From contig CALEHV010000041.1 in assembly GCA_937876465.1 (NCBI GenBank), forward strand, positions 1 through 50,616: a stretch of DNA of 50,616 nt. The letters are read 5' to 3'. Below are positions 38,675 through 46,922 of the stretch, piece by piece (the stretch's first letter is position 1; every line of letters starts with the position of its first letter). The translations under genes and the position numbers were made by a program. This stretch comes from an uncultured Bacillota bacterium. Its GTDB lineage: Bacteria; Bacillota_I; Bacilli_A; RFN20; CAG-826. Below the pieces are notes generated by a model. The model saw nothing but the letters and a program-made list of their open reading frames with translations. It had not been told where the DNA came from and did not search any database.

Positions 38675-39462
38675 TATTTCTCTCCTTTAAAATTAATTGA
38701 AATTATATCTCTACATTTTTTTGTTTCTTCATCAATATCAAGAACAACTGCATTAATCATCTCTTGATCATTGTCTGCAATATTAAATCTTTCATTGCTT
38801 CCAAAAACTGTTTTGTTAATAACTGAATTCTTTTCGAATCCTAGAACTCCATTAGCTGCACCACACATTCCAACATCTGAAATAAATGCAGTACCGTTAT
38901 CTAAAATCTTTGCATCGTTTGTTTGAACATGGGTATGTGTGCCTACAATAGCACTCACTTGACCATCAAAAACATATCCAAAGCACATCTTTTCTCCGGT
39001 AGCTTCACCATGTAAATCAATAATATGAATACTGTCTTCGTCGTCAATCTCATCCAAAAGATTTTTAACGGCTAAATATGGCATTGTTACTTCTTCTTTC
39101 ATCATTGCAGAACAAAGAACATTTGTAACACGGATATTTACGCCATTACATTCAACTAAGAGCGAACCTTGCCCTCCAAAATTTTTAATAATATTTAGAG
39201 GTCTAACTAAGCAAGATGCGAAGTCGATGTAATCGGCAATATTGCTTTTACTATCATAGTGATTACCTAAAGTAATTACATCGACTCCATTATCTATTAA
39301 CTCGTTATAATGCTTTTCAATTAGTCCTTTTCCGTGGGTGGCATTTTCGCCATTAGCAATAACAAAATCAATGTTGTATTTTTCCACCAACTTTTGGATG
39401 TTATGATTAACAGCATTTCTGCCGATGCGACCAACAATGTCGCCAAAGAAAAGGATTCTCAT
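38674..39462 (-). CDS. ymdB: YmdB-type metallophosphoesterase (TIGR00282)
   Basis: A 262-residue cytosolic calcineurin-like phosphodiesterase; B. subtilis YmdB hydrolyses 2',3'-cyclic nucleotides and affects biofilm genes. Metal-site motifs are FFGDIVGRIGRNA (5-17), ANGENATHGKGL near 36, TLGNHYDSK near 64, DLHGEATGEK near 149 and VGTHTHVQTNDA near 173. It is placed directly after rny as in B. subtilis, and this gene order also links 2',3'-cyclic nucleotides (RNA-breakdown products) to RNase Y. Confidence 0.95.
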   Translation of the reverse strand: MRILFFGDIVGRIGRNAVNHNIQKLVEKYNIDFVIANGENATHGKGLIEKHYNELIDNGVDVITLGNHYDSKSNIADYIDFASCLVRPLNIIKNFGGQGSLLVECNGVNIRVTNVLCSAMMKEEVTMPYLAVKNLLDEIDDEDSIHIIDLHGEATGEKMCFGYVFDGQVSAIVGTHTHVQTNDAKILDNGTAFISDVGMCGAANGVLGFEKNSVINKTVFGSNERFNIADNDQEMINAVVLDIDEETKKCRDIISINFKGEK

Positions 39463-39464
39463 AA

Positions 39465-41063
39465 TTATTTAGCAATTTCTGTTGCACGATATTCACGAAT
39501 GACTGAAACCTTGATTTGACCTGGATAAGTCATTTCTGTTTCAATACGTTCACGAATTTCACGTGCTAATTTAAAGGCTTGTAAATCATCAATTTTTTCT
39601 GGGAGTACCATGACACGGACTTCACGTCCTGATTGCATAGCATAGCATTGATAAACACCATCATATGACTTACAAATATTTTCAATATTTTCAATACGTT
39701 TGATATAGTTTGCAACTGTTTCACTGCGTGCACCTGGTCTAGCTGCAGATAAAGTATCAGCGGCTTGGACTAAGCTAGCAATAACTGATTTAGGTTCTGT
39801 ATCGCCGTGGTGAGATTCAATTGAATTAATAACAACTTCTGGTTCACCATATTTTTTAGCAAGGCGAGCACCAAGTTCAACGTGAGAACCATCTTGTTCA
39901 AAGTCAACTGCTTTACCGATATCGTGTAATAAGCCAGCTCTCTTAGCTAGGTTTTGATCTAAGCCAAGTTCAGCAGCCATAATACCAGCTAAATATGCAA
40001 CTTCCATTGAATGGTCGAAACCATTTTGACCGTATGAAGTACGATATTTTAACCTACCAACATATGTAAGTAATTCTCTATTAATTTTTGGTAAACCAAG
40101 TTTGAATGCAGCTTCTTCACCAGCTTTGCGAATTGTTTCATCCATTTCTGCTTGAACTTTAGCAGTAACTTCTTCAATTCTTCCTGGTTGAATACGTCCA
40201 TCTTTAACAAGAATATCTAATGTACGACGTGCAACTTCTCTACGAATTGGGTTAAAACAGCTAACTGTAATAACCTCTGGTGTATCATCAATTAATAAAT
40301 CAACACCTAATGATTGTTCTAAGGAACGAATGTTACGTCCTTCACGACCAATAATACGTCCTTTCATTTCATCACTTGGTAAAGCAACAGTTGAAACTGT
40401 TCTTTCAGTAACTTCGTCTTGAGCAAATTTACTGATAGCTAAACCGAGTAAATGTTTTGCTTTATCGTCAGCTTCTGCTTTTGCTTCTTCTTCTTTGTTT
40501 TTCATGAATGAAGCAATTTCCATTGACATCTTGCTTTCAACACGAGCAAAAATTTCTTCACGTGCTTCCTTAACTGATAATTGAGCAACTTTTTCTAATT
40601 CTGAAATGATTGAATCAATTTTTTCTTGAAGAACAGCTTCCTTTTTATCGCATTCTTTCAAACGACGACTTAACATTTCGCTTTTCTCTTCAAGAGCGTT
40701 TTCTTTGTTTAACAAATTAGCATCACGTTTATCAATGTTTTGTTCACGTTGATTTAATTTGTTTTCGAGATTTGCAATTTCGCTTTTTCTTTCACGTAAT
40801 TCTTGTTCAACGTTTTGTTTGTATTCGTTTGCTGATTGTTTTGCATCAATTTGAGCATTCTTTCTAATTTGTTCAGCTTTGATTTCGGCATCCTTTAAAA
40901 TTTTCTCAGCTTTTTTGCCTGCATCTGCTTCTTTGCTTCTTTGTCTAATGATGTAGATTACAAGAAATACAATAGCTATTAGAAGAATAATATCAACAAC
41001 CAAAAGCAAAACGAATTGCCATGTTTCATATTTGGCTGGGTCAGCGAAAATTAAAAAATTCAT
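39465..41063 (-). CDS. rny: Ribonuclease Y
   Basis: The membrane-bound endoribonuclease that starts mRNA decay in Firmicutes. The 532 residues show an N-terminal transmembrane helix (about 17-40), a long coiled coil rich in Glu/Lys (about 45-200), a KH domain (about 210-280, with GRIIGREGRNIRSLE), and the HD domain with HSMEVAYLAG and HDIGKAVDFEQDGSHVE near 345-395. The ATG follows AAGGAGGAAAAGT. It has a roughly 190-nt leader with a stable hairpin near its 5' end, and heads the ymdB-miaB-ricA-miaA-fhs run. Confidence 0.98.
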   Translation of the reverse strand: MNFLIFADPAKYETWQFVLLLVVDIILLIAIVFLVIYIIRQRSKEADAGKKAEKILKDAEIKAEQIRKNAQIDAKQSANEYKQNVEQELRERKSEIANLENKLNQREQNIDKRDANLLNKENALEEKSEMLSRRLKECDKKEAVLQEKIDSIISELEKVAQLSVKEAREEIFARVESKMSMEIASFMKNKEEEAKAEADDKAKHLLGLAISKFAQDEVTERTVSTVALPSDEMKGRIIGREGRNIRSLEQSLGVDLLIDDTPEVITVSCFNPIRREVARRTLDILVKDGRIQPGRIEEVTAKVQAEMDETIRKAGEEAAFKLGLPKINRELLTYVGRLKYRTSYGQNGFDHSMEVAYLAGIMAAELGLDQNLAKRAGLLHDIGKAVDFEQDGSHVELGARLAKKYGEPEVVINSIESHHGDTEPKSVIASLVQAADTLSAARPGARSETVANYIKRIENIENICKSYDGVYQCYAMQSGREVRVMVLPEKIDDLQAFKLAREIRERIETEMTYPGQIKVSVIREYRATEIAK

Positions 41064-41262
41064 CTACTTTTCCTCCTTAATTTAAATAAAGTATATAAAG
41101 GTGTTTATTTATTTAATAAATAATAACACCAATAATTGTGTTTATTACCCGACAAAAACGAAAAAATTCAGATCTGCCAATTTATTTATGTAATGGATAT
41201 AATCCTAATAAATTAAATATTAAATATTGGTAATAAGTATCCGAAGATACATTTAAATTATA
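41064..41262 (-). promoter_or_regulatory. Promoter and long structured leader of rny
   Basis: A -10 box TATAAT is at 41262-41257 on the minus strand; the -35 is weak. About 7 nt later GTATC-TTCG-GATAC (41250-41237) forms a hairpin with a C(UUCG)G tetraloop at the very 5' end of the RNA. A second imperfect 31-nt hairpin lies at 41130-41100 (GGTGTT ... AACACC). Together they make a leader of about 190 nt before the AGGAGG. No gene is seen in this 280-nt gap. Confidence 0.55.
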
Positions 41263-41310
41263 ACAATACAAATTATTTTTTTTAACAAAAAATATTATTT
41301 CAACAAAAAA

Positions 41311-41331
41311 ACGCACCACTTATTGATGCGT
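41311..41331 (-). terminator. Terminator of the pgsA-pncC-recA run
   Basis: ACGCACCA (41311-41318) pairs with TGATGCGT (41324-41331), one G-U; seven Ts follow on the minus strand, just after the recA stop. Confidence 0.88.
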
Positions 41332-41343
41332 TATTTTGTGCTT

Positions 41344-42333
41344 TTATTTGTTTGCGTTTTTAATTTTTTCGTAAATCTCTGCCATCATATCAGGATGAGA
41401 TTCAAGGTATGCTTTTCCATTCTCTTTTCCGTTTGCAAATCGATTGCCTTCATATTCAAACCATGAACCTGTTTTAGATAACACTCTTCGTTCAACACCT
41501 AATGTTAACACCTCGGCAGCTTTGCTAATTCCTTTGCCATAAATAATATCAATTGAACAATTTCTAAATGGAGGAGCAACTTTGTTTTTTACAATCTTAA
41601 CATTAACTGTATTACCTACAATTCCAGATGCATCTTTAATTGCTTCTGTACGGCGAATATCAATTCTAACTGATGCATAGAATTTTAATGCTCTTCCACC
41701 TGTTGTAGTTTCAGGATTTCCATAAATTACACCGACTTTTTCACGAAGTTGATTAATAAAGATAACAGTACATTCGTGAGTATTTAATATAGCAGCAAGT
41801 TTTCTCATTGCCTTAGACATAAGTCTTGCTTGCAAGCCAACTTGATTGTCTCCCATTTCGCCATCTAATTCGGCTTGTGGGACTAAAGCGGCAACACTAT
41901 CAACAACAATTATGCTAAAAGCACCACTTTGAGCTAACATTTGCACAATTTCAAGAGCTTCTTCACCGCTATCTGGTTGAGCAAGAATGAGTTCATCAAT
42001 ATCAACGCCTAAGTTCTTTGCGTAATAAGGGTCAATAGAATGCTCTGCATCAACAAAAGCAGCACGTCCGCCTTTTCTTTGTGCTTCTGCAATAGCATGT
42101 AAAGCTAAAGTGGTTTTACCACTTGATTCTGGACCAAAAATTTCAATAATACGGCCTTTTGGATAACCGCCAACTCCCAAAGCTTCATTAATTAAAAGAG
42201 AGCCAGAAGGAATAACGTCCACATCAACGTATGGGCGTTCACCTAATTTCATAACAGAGCCTTTTCCGTAAGTTCTTTCAATTTCTTTTAGAGCTTCATT
42301 TAAGGCTGTTTCATCATTTTTAATTTCTTTCAT
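41344..42333 (-). CDS. recA: Recombinase RecA
   Basis: Strand exchange, recombinational repair and SOS co-protease. The 329 residues include the short N-terminal helix (ALNEALKEIERTYGKGSVMKLG), Walker A GPESSGKTT near 66-74, Walker B IIVVDSVAALVP near 140, the L1/L2 loops including TTTGGRALKFYASVRIDIRR, and INQLREKVGV. The acidic disordered C-terminal tail common in other RecA proteins is missing, so the protein ends after the C-terminal domain. I see no LexA-type operator upstream. pncC is 62 nt upstream. Confidence 0.98.
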   Translation of the reverse strand: MKEIKNDETALNEALKEIERTYGKGSVMKLGERPYVDVDVIPSGSLLINEALGVGGYPKGRIIEIFGPESSGKTTLALHAIAEAQRKGGRAAFVDAEHSIDPYYAKNLGVDIDELILAQPDSGEEALEIVQMLAQSGAFSIIVVDSVAALVPQAELDGEMGDNQVGLQARLMSKAMRKLAAILNTHECTVIFINQLREKVGVIYGNPETTTGGRALKFYASVRIDIRRTEAIKDASGIVGNTVNVKIVKNKVAPPFRNCSIDIIYGKGISKAAEVLTLGVERRVLSKTGSWFEYEGNRFANGKENGKAYLESHPDMMAEIYEKIKNANK

Positions 42334-42395
42334 TTGCCTGACCTTTCTTACTTAATTAAAGCGTAATTCGATAGACTTTTCTTGTTTACGCAGCC

Positions 42396-42854
42396 TTATT
42401 TGAGACTAAATAAGATTAATTTAGTCATTTCATCTACACACATACTTTGTATGTGGTTTCTATCGCCTTCGAGACTAAGTTGACTATGAATAGTTTCGTT
42501 TTTATTGCACAATGCAATGTGTATTTCTCCAACTGGTTTGCCTCCAGGTTCACAAGAAGGACCTGCATTACCAGTCACAGAAACACAGATATCAACATTT
42601 AAAAGTTTCTTACCTTTTTCTGCCATCTCAATAGCTACTTCTTTTGAAACTACAGAATATTTGTTAATTGTATTTGAATCAACACCAACAACATTTATTT
42701 TTTCTTCAGTTGCATAGGTAACAACAGCACCTTTAAAAACTTTGCTAGCTCCTGGGATTGAAGTAAATTTAGATGCAAACAAACCACCGGTCATTGATTC
42801 AATAGAACCGAGAGTTAGATTCTTTTCTTTTAATATATTTAAAAGTTTTTCCAT
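42396..42854 (-). CDS. pncC: Nicotinamide-nucleotide amidase (CinA C-terminal domain alone)
   Basis: Deamidates NMN to NaMN to recycle pyridine nucleotides. The 152 residues are just the CinA C-terminal domain: TLGSIESMTGGLFASKFTSIPGAS near 15-38 and the catalytic VSVTGNAGPSCEPGGKPVGEIHIAL near 91-115. The N-terminal MoCF-like domain found in B. subtilis CinA is absent. Its place between pgsA and recA matches B. subtilis pgsA-cinA-recA. The ATG overlaps the pgsA stop (TAATG). Confidence 0.95.
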   Translation of the reverse strand: MEKLLNILKEKNLTLGSIESMTGGLFASKFTSIPGASKVFKGAVVTYATEEKINVVGVDSNTINKYSVVSKEVAIEMAEKGKKLLNVDICVSVTGNAGPSCEPGGKPVGEIHIALCNKNETIHSQLSLEGDRNHIQSMCVDEMTKLILFSLK

Positions 42855-43519
42855 TATTTTGTATCTTTAAAAACTTCTTTATTTTGAATGATATAAATAA
42901 CGCCAGAAATAATCGACATTAAAGTTGCTGCATAAAAGAATAAATTAGAGATTCCTAATGCTTGTGGCCAATCGTTTCCATAAATAAATCTAAATGGCCA
43001 ATCATTTAATAAAAGCATAGGAATGGCAATCATTTGCAATACTGTTTTGGCTTTGCCAAACATGTTAGCAGCAACTACTTTGCCTTTTTGAACTGCAATC
43101 ATTCTCATAGCATCAACTGTTAAATCTCTGGCAATCATAAAGATCACACAAATCATTAAGATTGTAAGCATCATTGGTTCGCTTCTTTGTGTACTTGCAG
43201 CATATGCTTGAGGAACGAGTAAGAAAATCATTGTCGCGTTGTTTAAAAGTTTATCAGCAATTGGATCTAAGAACTTACCAAATGAAGTAACTTGATTGAG
43301 TTTTCTTGCTAAATAACCATCTAAGAAATCGGTTACCGCAGCAACAATAAAAACTATACAAAAGACTAAATAAATTAAGTTGATTCCTGAGTCTCCTAAT
43401 TGCAGGAAATTGTTTGAACTATTAGCTAAATTTGGAATAAATGCTAAAACAAACATTGCAATAATCATTAATAAAATTAATACGATTCTTGAAATAGTTA
43501 TTTTGTTAGGCAAATTCAT
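42854..43519 (-). CDS. pgsA: CDP-diacylglycerol-glycerol-3-phosphate 3-phosphatidyltransferase
   Basis: Makes phosphatidylglycerol phosphate, the precursor of the main anionic membrane lipid. The 221 residues have four or more transmembrane helices and the CDP-alcohol phosphotransferase motif D-G-x2-A-R-x8-G-x3-D-x3-D, seen as FLDGYLARKLNQVTSFGKFLDPIADK (about 65-91). A loop around 100-115 and a C-terminal extension make it about 30 residues longer than B. subtilis PgsA. It starts 16 nt after the 3' end of rnpB, with AAAAAGGAGAAA before the ATG. Confidence 0.95.
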   Translation of the reverse strand: MNLPNKITISRIVLILLMIIAMFVLAFIPNLANSSNNFLQLGDSGINLIYLVFCIVFIVAAVTDFLDGYLARKLNQVTSFGKFLDPIADKLLNNATMIFLLVPQAYAASTQRSEPMMLTILMICVIFMIARDLTVDAMRMIAVQKGKVVAANMFGKAKTVLQMIAIPMLLLNDWPFRFIYGNDWPQALGISNLFFYAATLMSIISGVIYIIQNKEVFKDTK

Positions 43520-43534
43520 ATTTTTCTCCTTTTT

Positions 43535-43875
43535 GAGTTCCGGTCCTGTAAGCCATGTTTTGTCTAGGATAATAATTTATCTATGCATGAATGCATGCCG
43601 TCAAGGATTCGATTCTCCTATCTTGCTTCCCCTACCAAATTTGGGTTTCTCGCTTGTGGGGTTTACCAACGTTTCATCTTAACATTTCTGCTAAGCTCGT
43701 CTCTGTGGCACTTTATGAGACATCATCATGACCGAAGTTTTAGATTAGTCTCGCCGTTACGTACTCCTACGTACCTAGCCTTATTTATTGGACTAGCGCA
43801 ATCACTACTGTCATCACAGACAGTGCGAGCATGGACTTTCCTCTAGCCGAAGCCAGCAATTATCCAGACCGGATT
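43535..43875 (-). ncRNA. rnpB: RNase P RNA, bacterial type B
   Basis: Catalytic RNA that removes tRNA 5' leaders. On the minus strand P1 pairs TCCGGTC near the 5' end (43873-43867) with GACCGGA near the 3' end (43545-43539). Invariant sequences are present: AGAGGAAAGTCCATGCTCGC close to the 5' end, the ACAAGCGAGAAACCC block with GGTAGGGGAA, and ACATGGCTTACAG near the 3' end. The AAGTGCCACAGAGACGA block is in the specificity domain. Ends are accurate to a few bases. It lies directly after gpsB, as in B. subtilis. A -10-like TAATAT overlaps the gpsB stop. Confidence 0.95.
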
Positions 43876-43880
43876 AGATA

Positions 43881-44240
43881 TTAAAGTTTTGTTGGATCAA
43901 TGCCACGAGCATATAATGCATTCTCGTACTTTTTGATCTTAGTCAACAAATCTATGTTTTCTGAAGTGACTCTATCAGAATCTTTGATTATATCAAATTT
44001 AGCTTTGTACTTTGATAATTCCACTTCAGTTTCTTGGAGTTGTTTTTTTAAATTCGATACTTTTTCTTCTAATTCAGCAATATAACTTTTGGCTTCCTTG
44101 TAGAACTTTTCATAAAATTCATAATCTTCAATGACGTTATCTAAAATTGTGTCTACTTGATAGGCATCATAGCCTTTACAATTGTCAGTAATTTTAATAC
44201 TGCCCAATGTCATTGCGTTGAATTTTACACCATATTTCAT
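43881..44240 (-). CDS. gpsB: GpsB/DivIVA-family cell-division protein
   Basis: A 119-residue protein with the N-terminal DivIVA lipid-binding domain (about 1-60; the KGYDAYQVDTILDNVIEDYE motif is diagnostic), a coiled coil (about 45-85), and a short C-terminal helical end (DLLTKIKKYENALYARG). GpsB moves cell-wall synthases between division and elongation. Its place immediately upstream of rnpB matches B. subtilis. The ATG at 44240 has GGAGAAAT upstream. A longer reading from 44258 is less likely. Confidence 0.9.
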   Translation of the reverse strand: MKYGVKFNAMTLGSIKITDNCKGYDAYQVDTILDNVIEDYEFYEKFYKEAKSYIAELEEKVSNLKKQLQETEVELSKYKAKFDIIKDSDRVTSENIDLLTKIKKYENALYARGIDPTKL

Positions 44241-44326
44241 AAATATTTCTCCAAGCACGTTTAATTATATTAAAATCACGTTGATAAGACAATTACTTTT
44301 GTGTTTTAAATTAAAACTTAAAAGTA

Positions 44327-44332
44327 TATAAT
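44327..44332 (+). promoter_or_regulatory. -10 box of the exonuclease-recU unit
   Basis: TATAAT lies 11 nt before the ATG at 44344, leaving a leader of about 5 nt. The AAGG that lies between is only 3 nt from the ATG and would be at the extreme 5' end. The -35 is poor (TTTTAA, 17 bp upstream). Confidence 0.5.
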
Positions 44333-44343
44333 AACTAAGGTTT

Positions 44344-45069
44344 ATGAAAGCACTTGAAAAACACGTACAACATCGTAGAAGCTTATGCTTCATCGACTTA
44401 GAAGGAACTCAATTCTCTCACGAAATGATTGCTATTGGGGCAGTTAAAGTCGATTTGCATAAAGACATGACGATAAAAAAATATCACAAAGGCTATTATT
44501 CGCTTGTTAAAGCAAAAAATAAAATTGGTAAAATCGTAACTGATTTAACTGGAATTACTGAGGAACAAGTTAAAAAAGATGGCCAATCTTTTAGAGCAGT
44601 CGTTGCTGATTTAAAGAAATATTTAGGAAAAGATTTTAACAAAACTTTATTTGTAACATTCGGTTCTCACGATTTAAGAATTTTATCTCAATCTTTAGCT
44701 TATAACATGGACGCTCCAAAAGATGATGTTTATCTATTGATAAAACATAATTTTGATTTAAGTGATTTTATTTCTACTTATGTAAAAGATGAAAACAATA
44801 ATACATACTCTTTAGCCAATATGCTTAAGATTTTTAATGTTGAGTTTAAGGGTACTCAACACGATGCTTATGCAGACGCCTTAAACCTTGCATATCTTTA
44901 TGATGCAATGTTGAAAAATAAGGAAATTTTAAAAGTAGAGTATTTAAAGACATTAGCAAAATACAGACATCTTCCAGATCCTGTACATGCTGCTATTGAA
45001 AAATTGACAAATGGGGAAACAATAACATCGGAGCAATTTGCTTCTATGGTTGAGGATTCCCTTAAATGA
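44344..45069 (+). CDS. DnaQ-like 3'-5' exonuclease
   Basis: A 241-residue DEDD-superfamily exonuclease. ExoI is FIDLEGT near 17-23 (D18, E20), ExoII GSHDLRILSQSL near 118-129 and ExoIII GTQHDAYADALNLAYLY near 175-191, giving the DEDDh set. A helical C-terminal addition follows. It resembles stand-alone KapD or RNase T-type proteins rather than the DnaQ subunit bound to polymerase. Its stop overlaps the recU start (ATGA), so the pair is coupled, suggesting a DNA-repair role. Confidence 0.85.
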   Translation: MKALEKHVQHRRSLCFIDLEGTQFSHEMIAIGAVKVDLHKDMTIKKYHKGYYSLVKAKNKIGKIVTDLTGITEEQVKKDGQSFRAVVADLKKYLGKDFNKTLFVTFGSHDLRILSQSLAYNMDAPKDDVYLLIKHNFDLSDFISTYVKDENNNTYSLANMLKIFNVEFKGTQHDAYADALNLAYLYDAMLKNKEILKVEYLKTLAKYRHLPDPVHAAIEKLTNGETITSEQFASMVEDSLK

Positions 45070-45644
45070 TTAAATACCCAAACGGCAAAAAATTTTATAA
45101 AACTAAATCAATTACACGTGCTCCAATAAGCACTGCAAATAGAGGTATGAATTTAGAAGGAGACATTAACGACTCCAATTTTTACTATAAAGAAAAAGGA
45201 CTTTGTTTAGTGACTAAGAGGCCCACCCCAATCAATGTTGTAACCGTAGATTATAAAAATGGAGCACGAATCACTAATGCTTATTTTGAAAAACAATCTA
45301 CAACAGACTATAACGGAGTTTACAAAGGCAAATATATAGATTTCGAGGCCAAATCAACTCATTCAAATTCATCACTTCCATTAAACAACATTCCTTATCA
45401 ACAAATTGAGCATTTAAAAGAAGTAATAAAGCATAAAGGAATCTCTTTTTTCATAATTGAATTTTCACTTAAAAATGAGGTGTATTTTTTAGACGCATTA
45501 GTCCTTATAAACTACATAGAAAATTCTTCTGCAAAATCTATTCCTTATTCATTCATAAAAGAAAAAGGCAAGTTAATCAAACAAGGTTATCATCCACGTC
45601 TTGATTACTTGCCAATTATCGAAGAATTTTACTTTAATAATTAA
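45066..45644 (+). CDS. recU: Holliday junction resolvase RecU
   Basis: Cleaves four-way DNA junctions in recombination. The 192 residues match RecU: the N-terminal stalk region with ANRGMNLEGDIND near 22, DYNGVYKGKYIDFEAKST near 80-97 with the metal residues D and E of the E-x-K site, and IPYQQIEHLKEV near 108. In B. subtilis the gene is joined to ponA; here its partner is a DnaQ-like exonuclease and no ponA is nearby. Its 3' end overlaps the convergent nth by 11 nt. Confidence 0.95.
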   Translation: MIKYPNGKKFYKTKSITRAPISTANRGMNLEGDINDSNFYYKEKGLCLVTKRPTPINVVTVDYKNGARITNAYFEKQSTTDYNGVYKGKYIDFEAKSTHSNSSLPLNNIPYQQIEHLKEVIKHKGISFFIIEFSLKNEVYFLDALVLINYIENSSAKSIPYSFIKEKGKLIKQGYHPRLDYLPIIEEFYFNN

Positions 45645-46260
45645 ATTTTCCTTTGCAAAAAGCCTTTATTTTACAATTTTCACACTCTGGAGATAGGGCT
45701 TTGCAATGGTATCTTCCAAACCAAATAATTTGGTGATTTGCTTTACAAATTTTCTCTTTTGGGATGAAATCCATAAGCTTCTTTTCGATTTTTTGTGGGT
45801 TATCTTTTACATCACAAATTCCTAATCTTTTTGTTACTCTTTGCATATGAGTATCAACAGTCAAAAGTGGTTCATTATAAATCTCTGCAAGATAACAATT
45901 TTTAGTCTTGTTTCCAACGCCAGGAAATGAAAGTAATGCCTCAGGATCGTTAGGAACTTTGCCATCAAATTCATCAACTAACTTCCTAGCAATTTCAATT
46001 GTGTATTTTGCCTTATTTTCGTAATAACCTAAGAAACGTAAAATATGCAAAACATCATCTATATTTGCATTCTTTAATTCTTCTAATGTTTTATATTTCT
46101 TAAATAAAATATCAGTCGCTTTATTGACTGATTTATCAGTTGTTTGAGCAGATAGCATAATAGCTATTAAGAGCTCATAATCTTTATGGTAAGTTAATTC
46201 ACAATGAGCATTTGGATATAGTTCATCCAAATAATCAAACAAAGTTTCAACGTCAATCAT
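45634..46260 (-). CDS. nth: Endonuclease III (DNA glycosylase/AP lyase)
   Basis: Removes oxidised pyrimidines. The 208 residues carry the helix-hairpin-helix FPGVGNKTKNCYLAEI near 109-124 with the catalytic Lys in NKTK, the catalytic Asp in VDTHMQRVTKRLG, and the 4Fe-4S loop C-x6-C-x2-C-x5-C (CKALSPECENCKIKAFC) at the end. The ATG at 46260 overlaps the dnaD end by 8 nt; a TTG at 46287 is a less likely start. The order dnaD-nth matches B. subtilis. Confidence 0.96.
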   Translation of the reverse strand: MIDVETLFDYLDELYPNAHCELTYHKDYELLIAIMLSAQTTDKSVNKATDILFKKYKTLEELKNANIDDVLHILRFLGYYENKAKYTIEIARKLVDEFDGKVPNDPEALLSFPGVGNKTKNCYLAEIYNEPLLTVDTHMQRVTKRLGICDVKDNPQKIEKKLMDFIPKEKICKANHQIIWFGRYHCKALSPECENCKIKAFCKGKFNY

Positions 46261-46900
46261 CGGTCCATTTTGCCTTTGCAATTTCAATTGTTTTTTCTAT
46301 ATCGTCGTCCCAAACTTCTTTAGCTACAGACTTTCCTTGTTTATCAAAGTTCATTTTATTTTTATAAGTCACAAGAATTTTATCTACAGCTTTAATAGTC
46401 TTTTTATTCTTGCTTAGCGCCTCGTCCAATGCGGCTACAATTTCATCATCTGAAAATCCATCATTAATCCATTCACCAATTAAAGAGAATTCAAGAGGAG
46501 ATAAGGATCTTTCTAATTTATTTTCAAATATTTGATAAATGTTTTCTAAGCATTTACTTTTTTCTTTATCAGAATTAATTTCTTGTTCTTTTGCTAATGC
46601 AACTTGGAAAGTTTCATATAATCTTTTTTGTAAAGGTTTAAGAGATATTTTAATTTTCTTTCCAATATCGTAAATTAAGAAATTTCTTTCAATCAAATTA
46701 ACTAAAATTTTATCTAATTCTTTAATTGATAAATTCATTTTTAAAGATAAAAGATCAGGAGTAATTAAAGTGTTCTTTTGGCCTAATAAATGGTCAATCA
46801 TGAAAATAACAGCTAATTCATCTTCACTTATTCTTAGCTTTTTATAATATTCTAGTAATAGGTAGCGGAAGTCTAATGCTTCCATTTGCATGTTTCGCAT
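46253..46900 (-). CDS. dnaD: DNA replication initiation protein DnaD
   Basis: A primosome protein that helps load the replicative helicase in Firmicutes. The 215 residues have an N-terminal winged-helix domain (about 10-95) and the DnaB/DnaD C-terminal helical domain (about 120-190, with IYQIFENKLERSLSPLEFSLI and WINDGFSDDEIVAALDEAL). It ends in UGA. The ATG at 46900 has no Shine-Dalgarno; a TAAAAT box is 7 nt upstream, as at nfu, which suggests a leaderless mRNA. Later in-frame ATGs (4th and 6th codons) are possible starts. Confidence 0.92.
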   Translation of the reverse strand: MRNMQMEALDFRYLLLEYYKKLRISEDELAVIFMIDHLLGQKNTLITPDLLSLKMNLSIKELDKILVNLIERNFLIYDIGKKIKISLKPLQKRLYETFQVALAKEQEINSDKEKSKCLENIYQIFENKLERSLSPLEFSLIGEWINDGFSDDEIVAALDEALSKNKKTIKAVDKILVTYKNKMNFDKQGKSVAKEVWDDDIEKTIEIAKAKWTDD

Positions 46901-46922
46901 ATTTAGTATTTTATCTTAAAAA

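Noticed and set aside
41100..41130. Large inverted repeat upstream of rny read as a terminator
   Set aside because: It lies between the predicted promoter and the ribosome binding site of rny, is AT-only apart from its base, and has no T-run placed to end transcription.
43380..43846. Plus-strand open frames through pgsA and the RNase P RNA
   Set aside because: The conserved RNase P motifs on the minus strand account for this region; the frames have no ribosome binding site or recognisable family.
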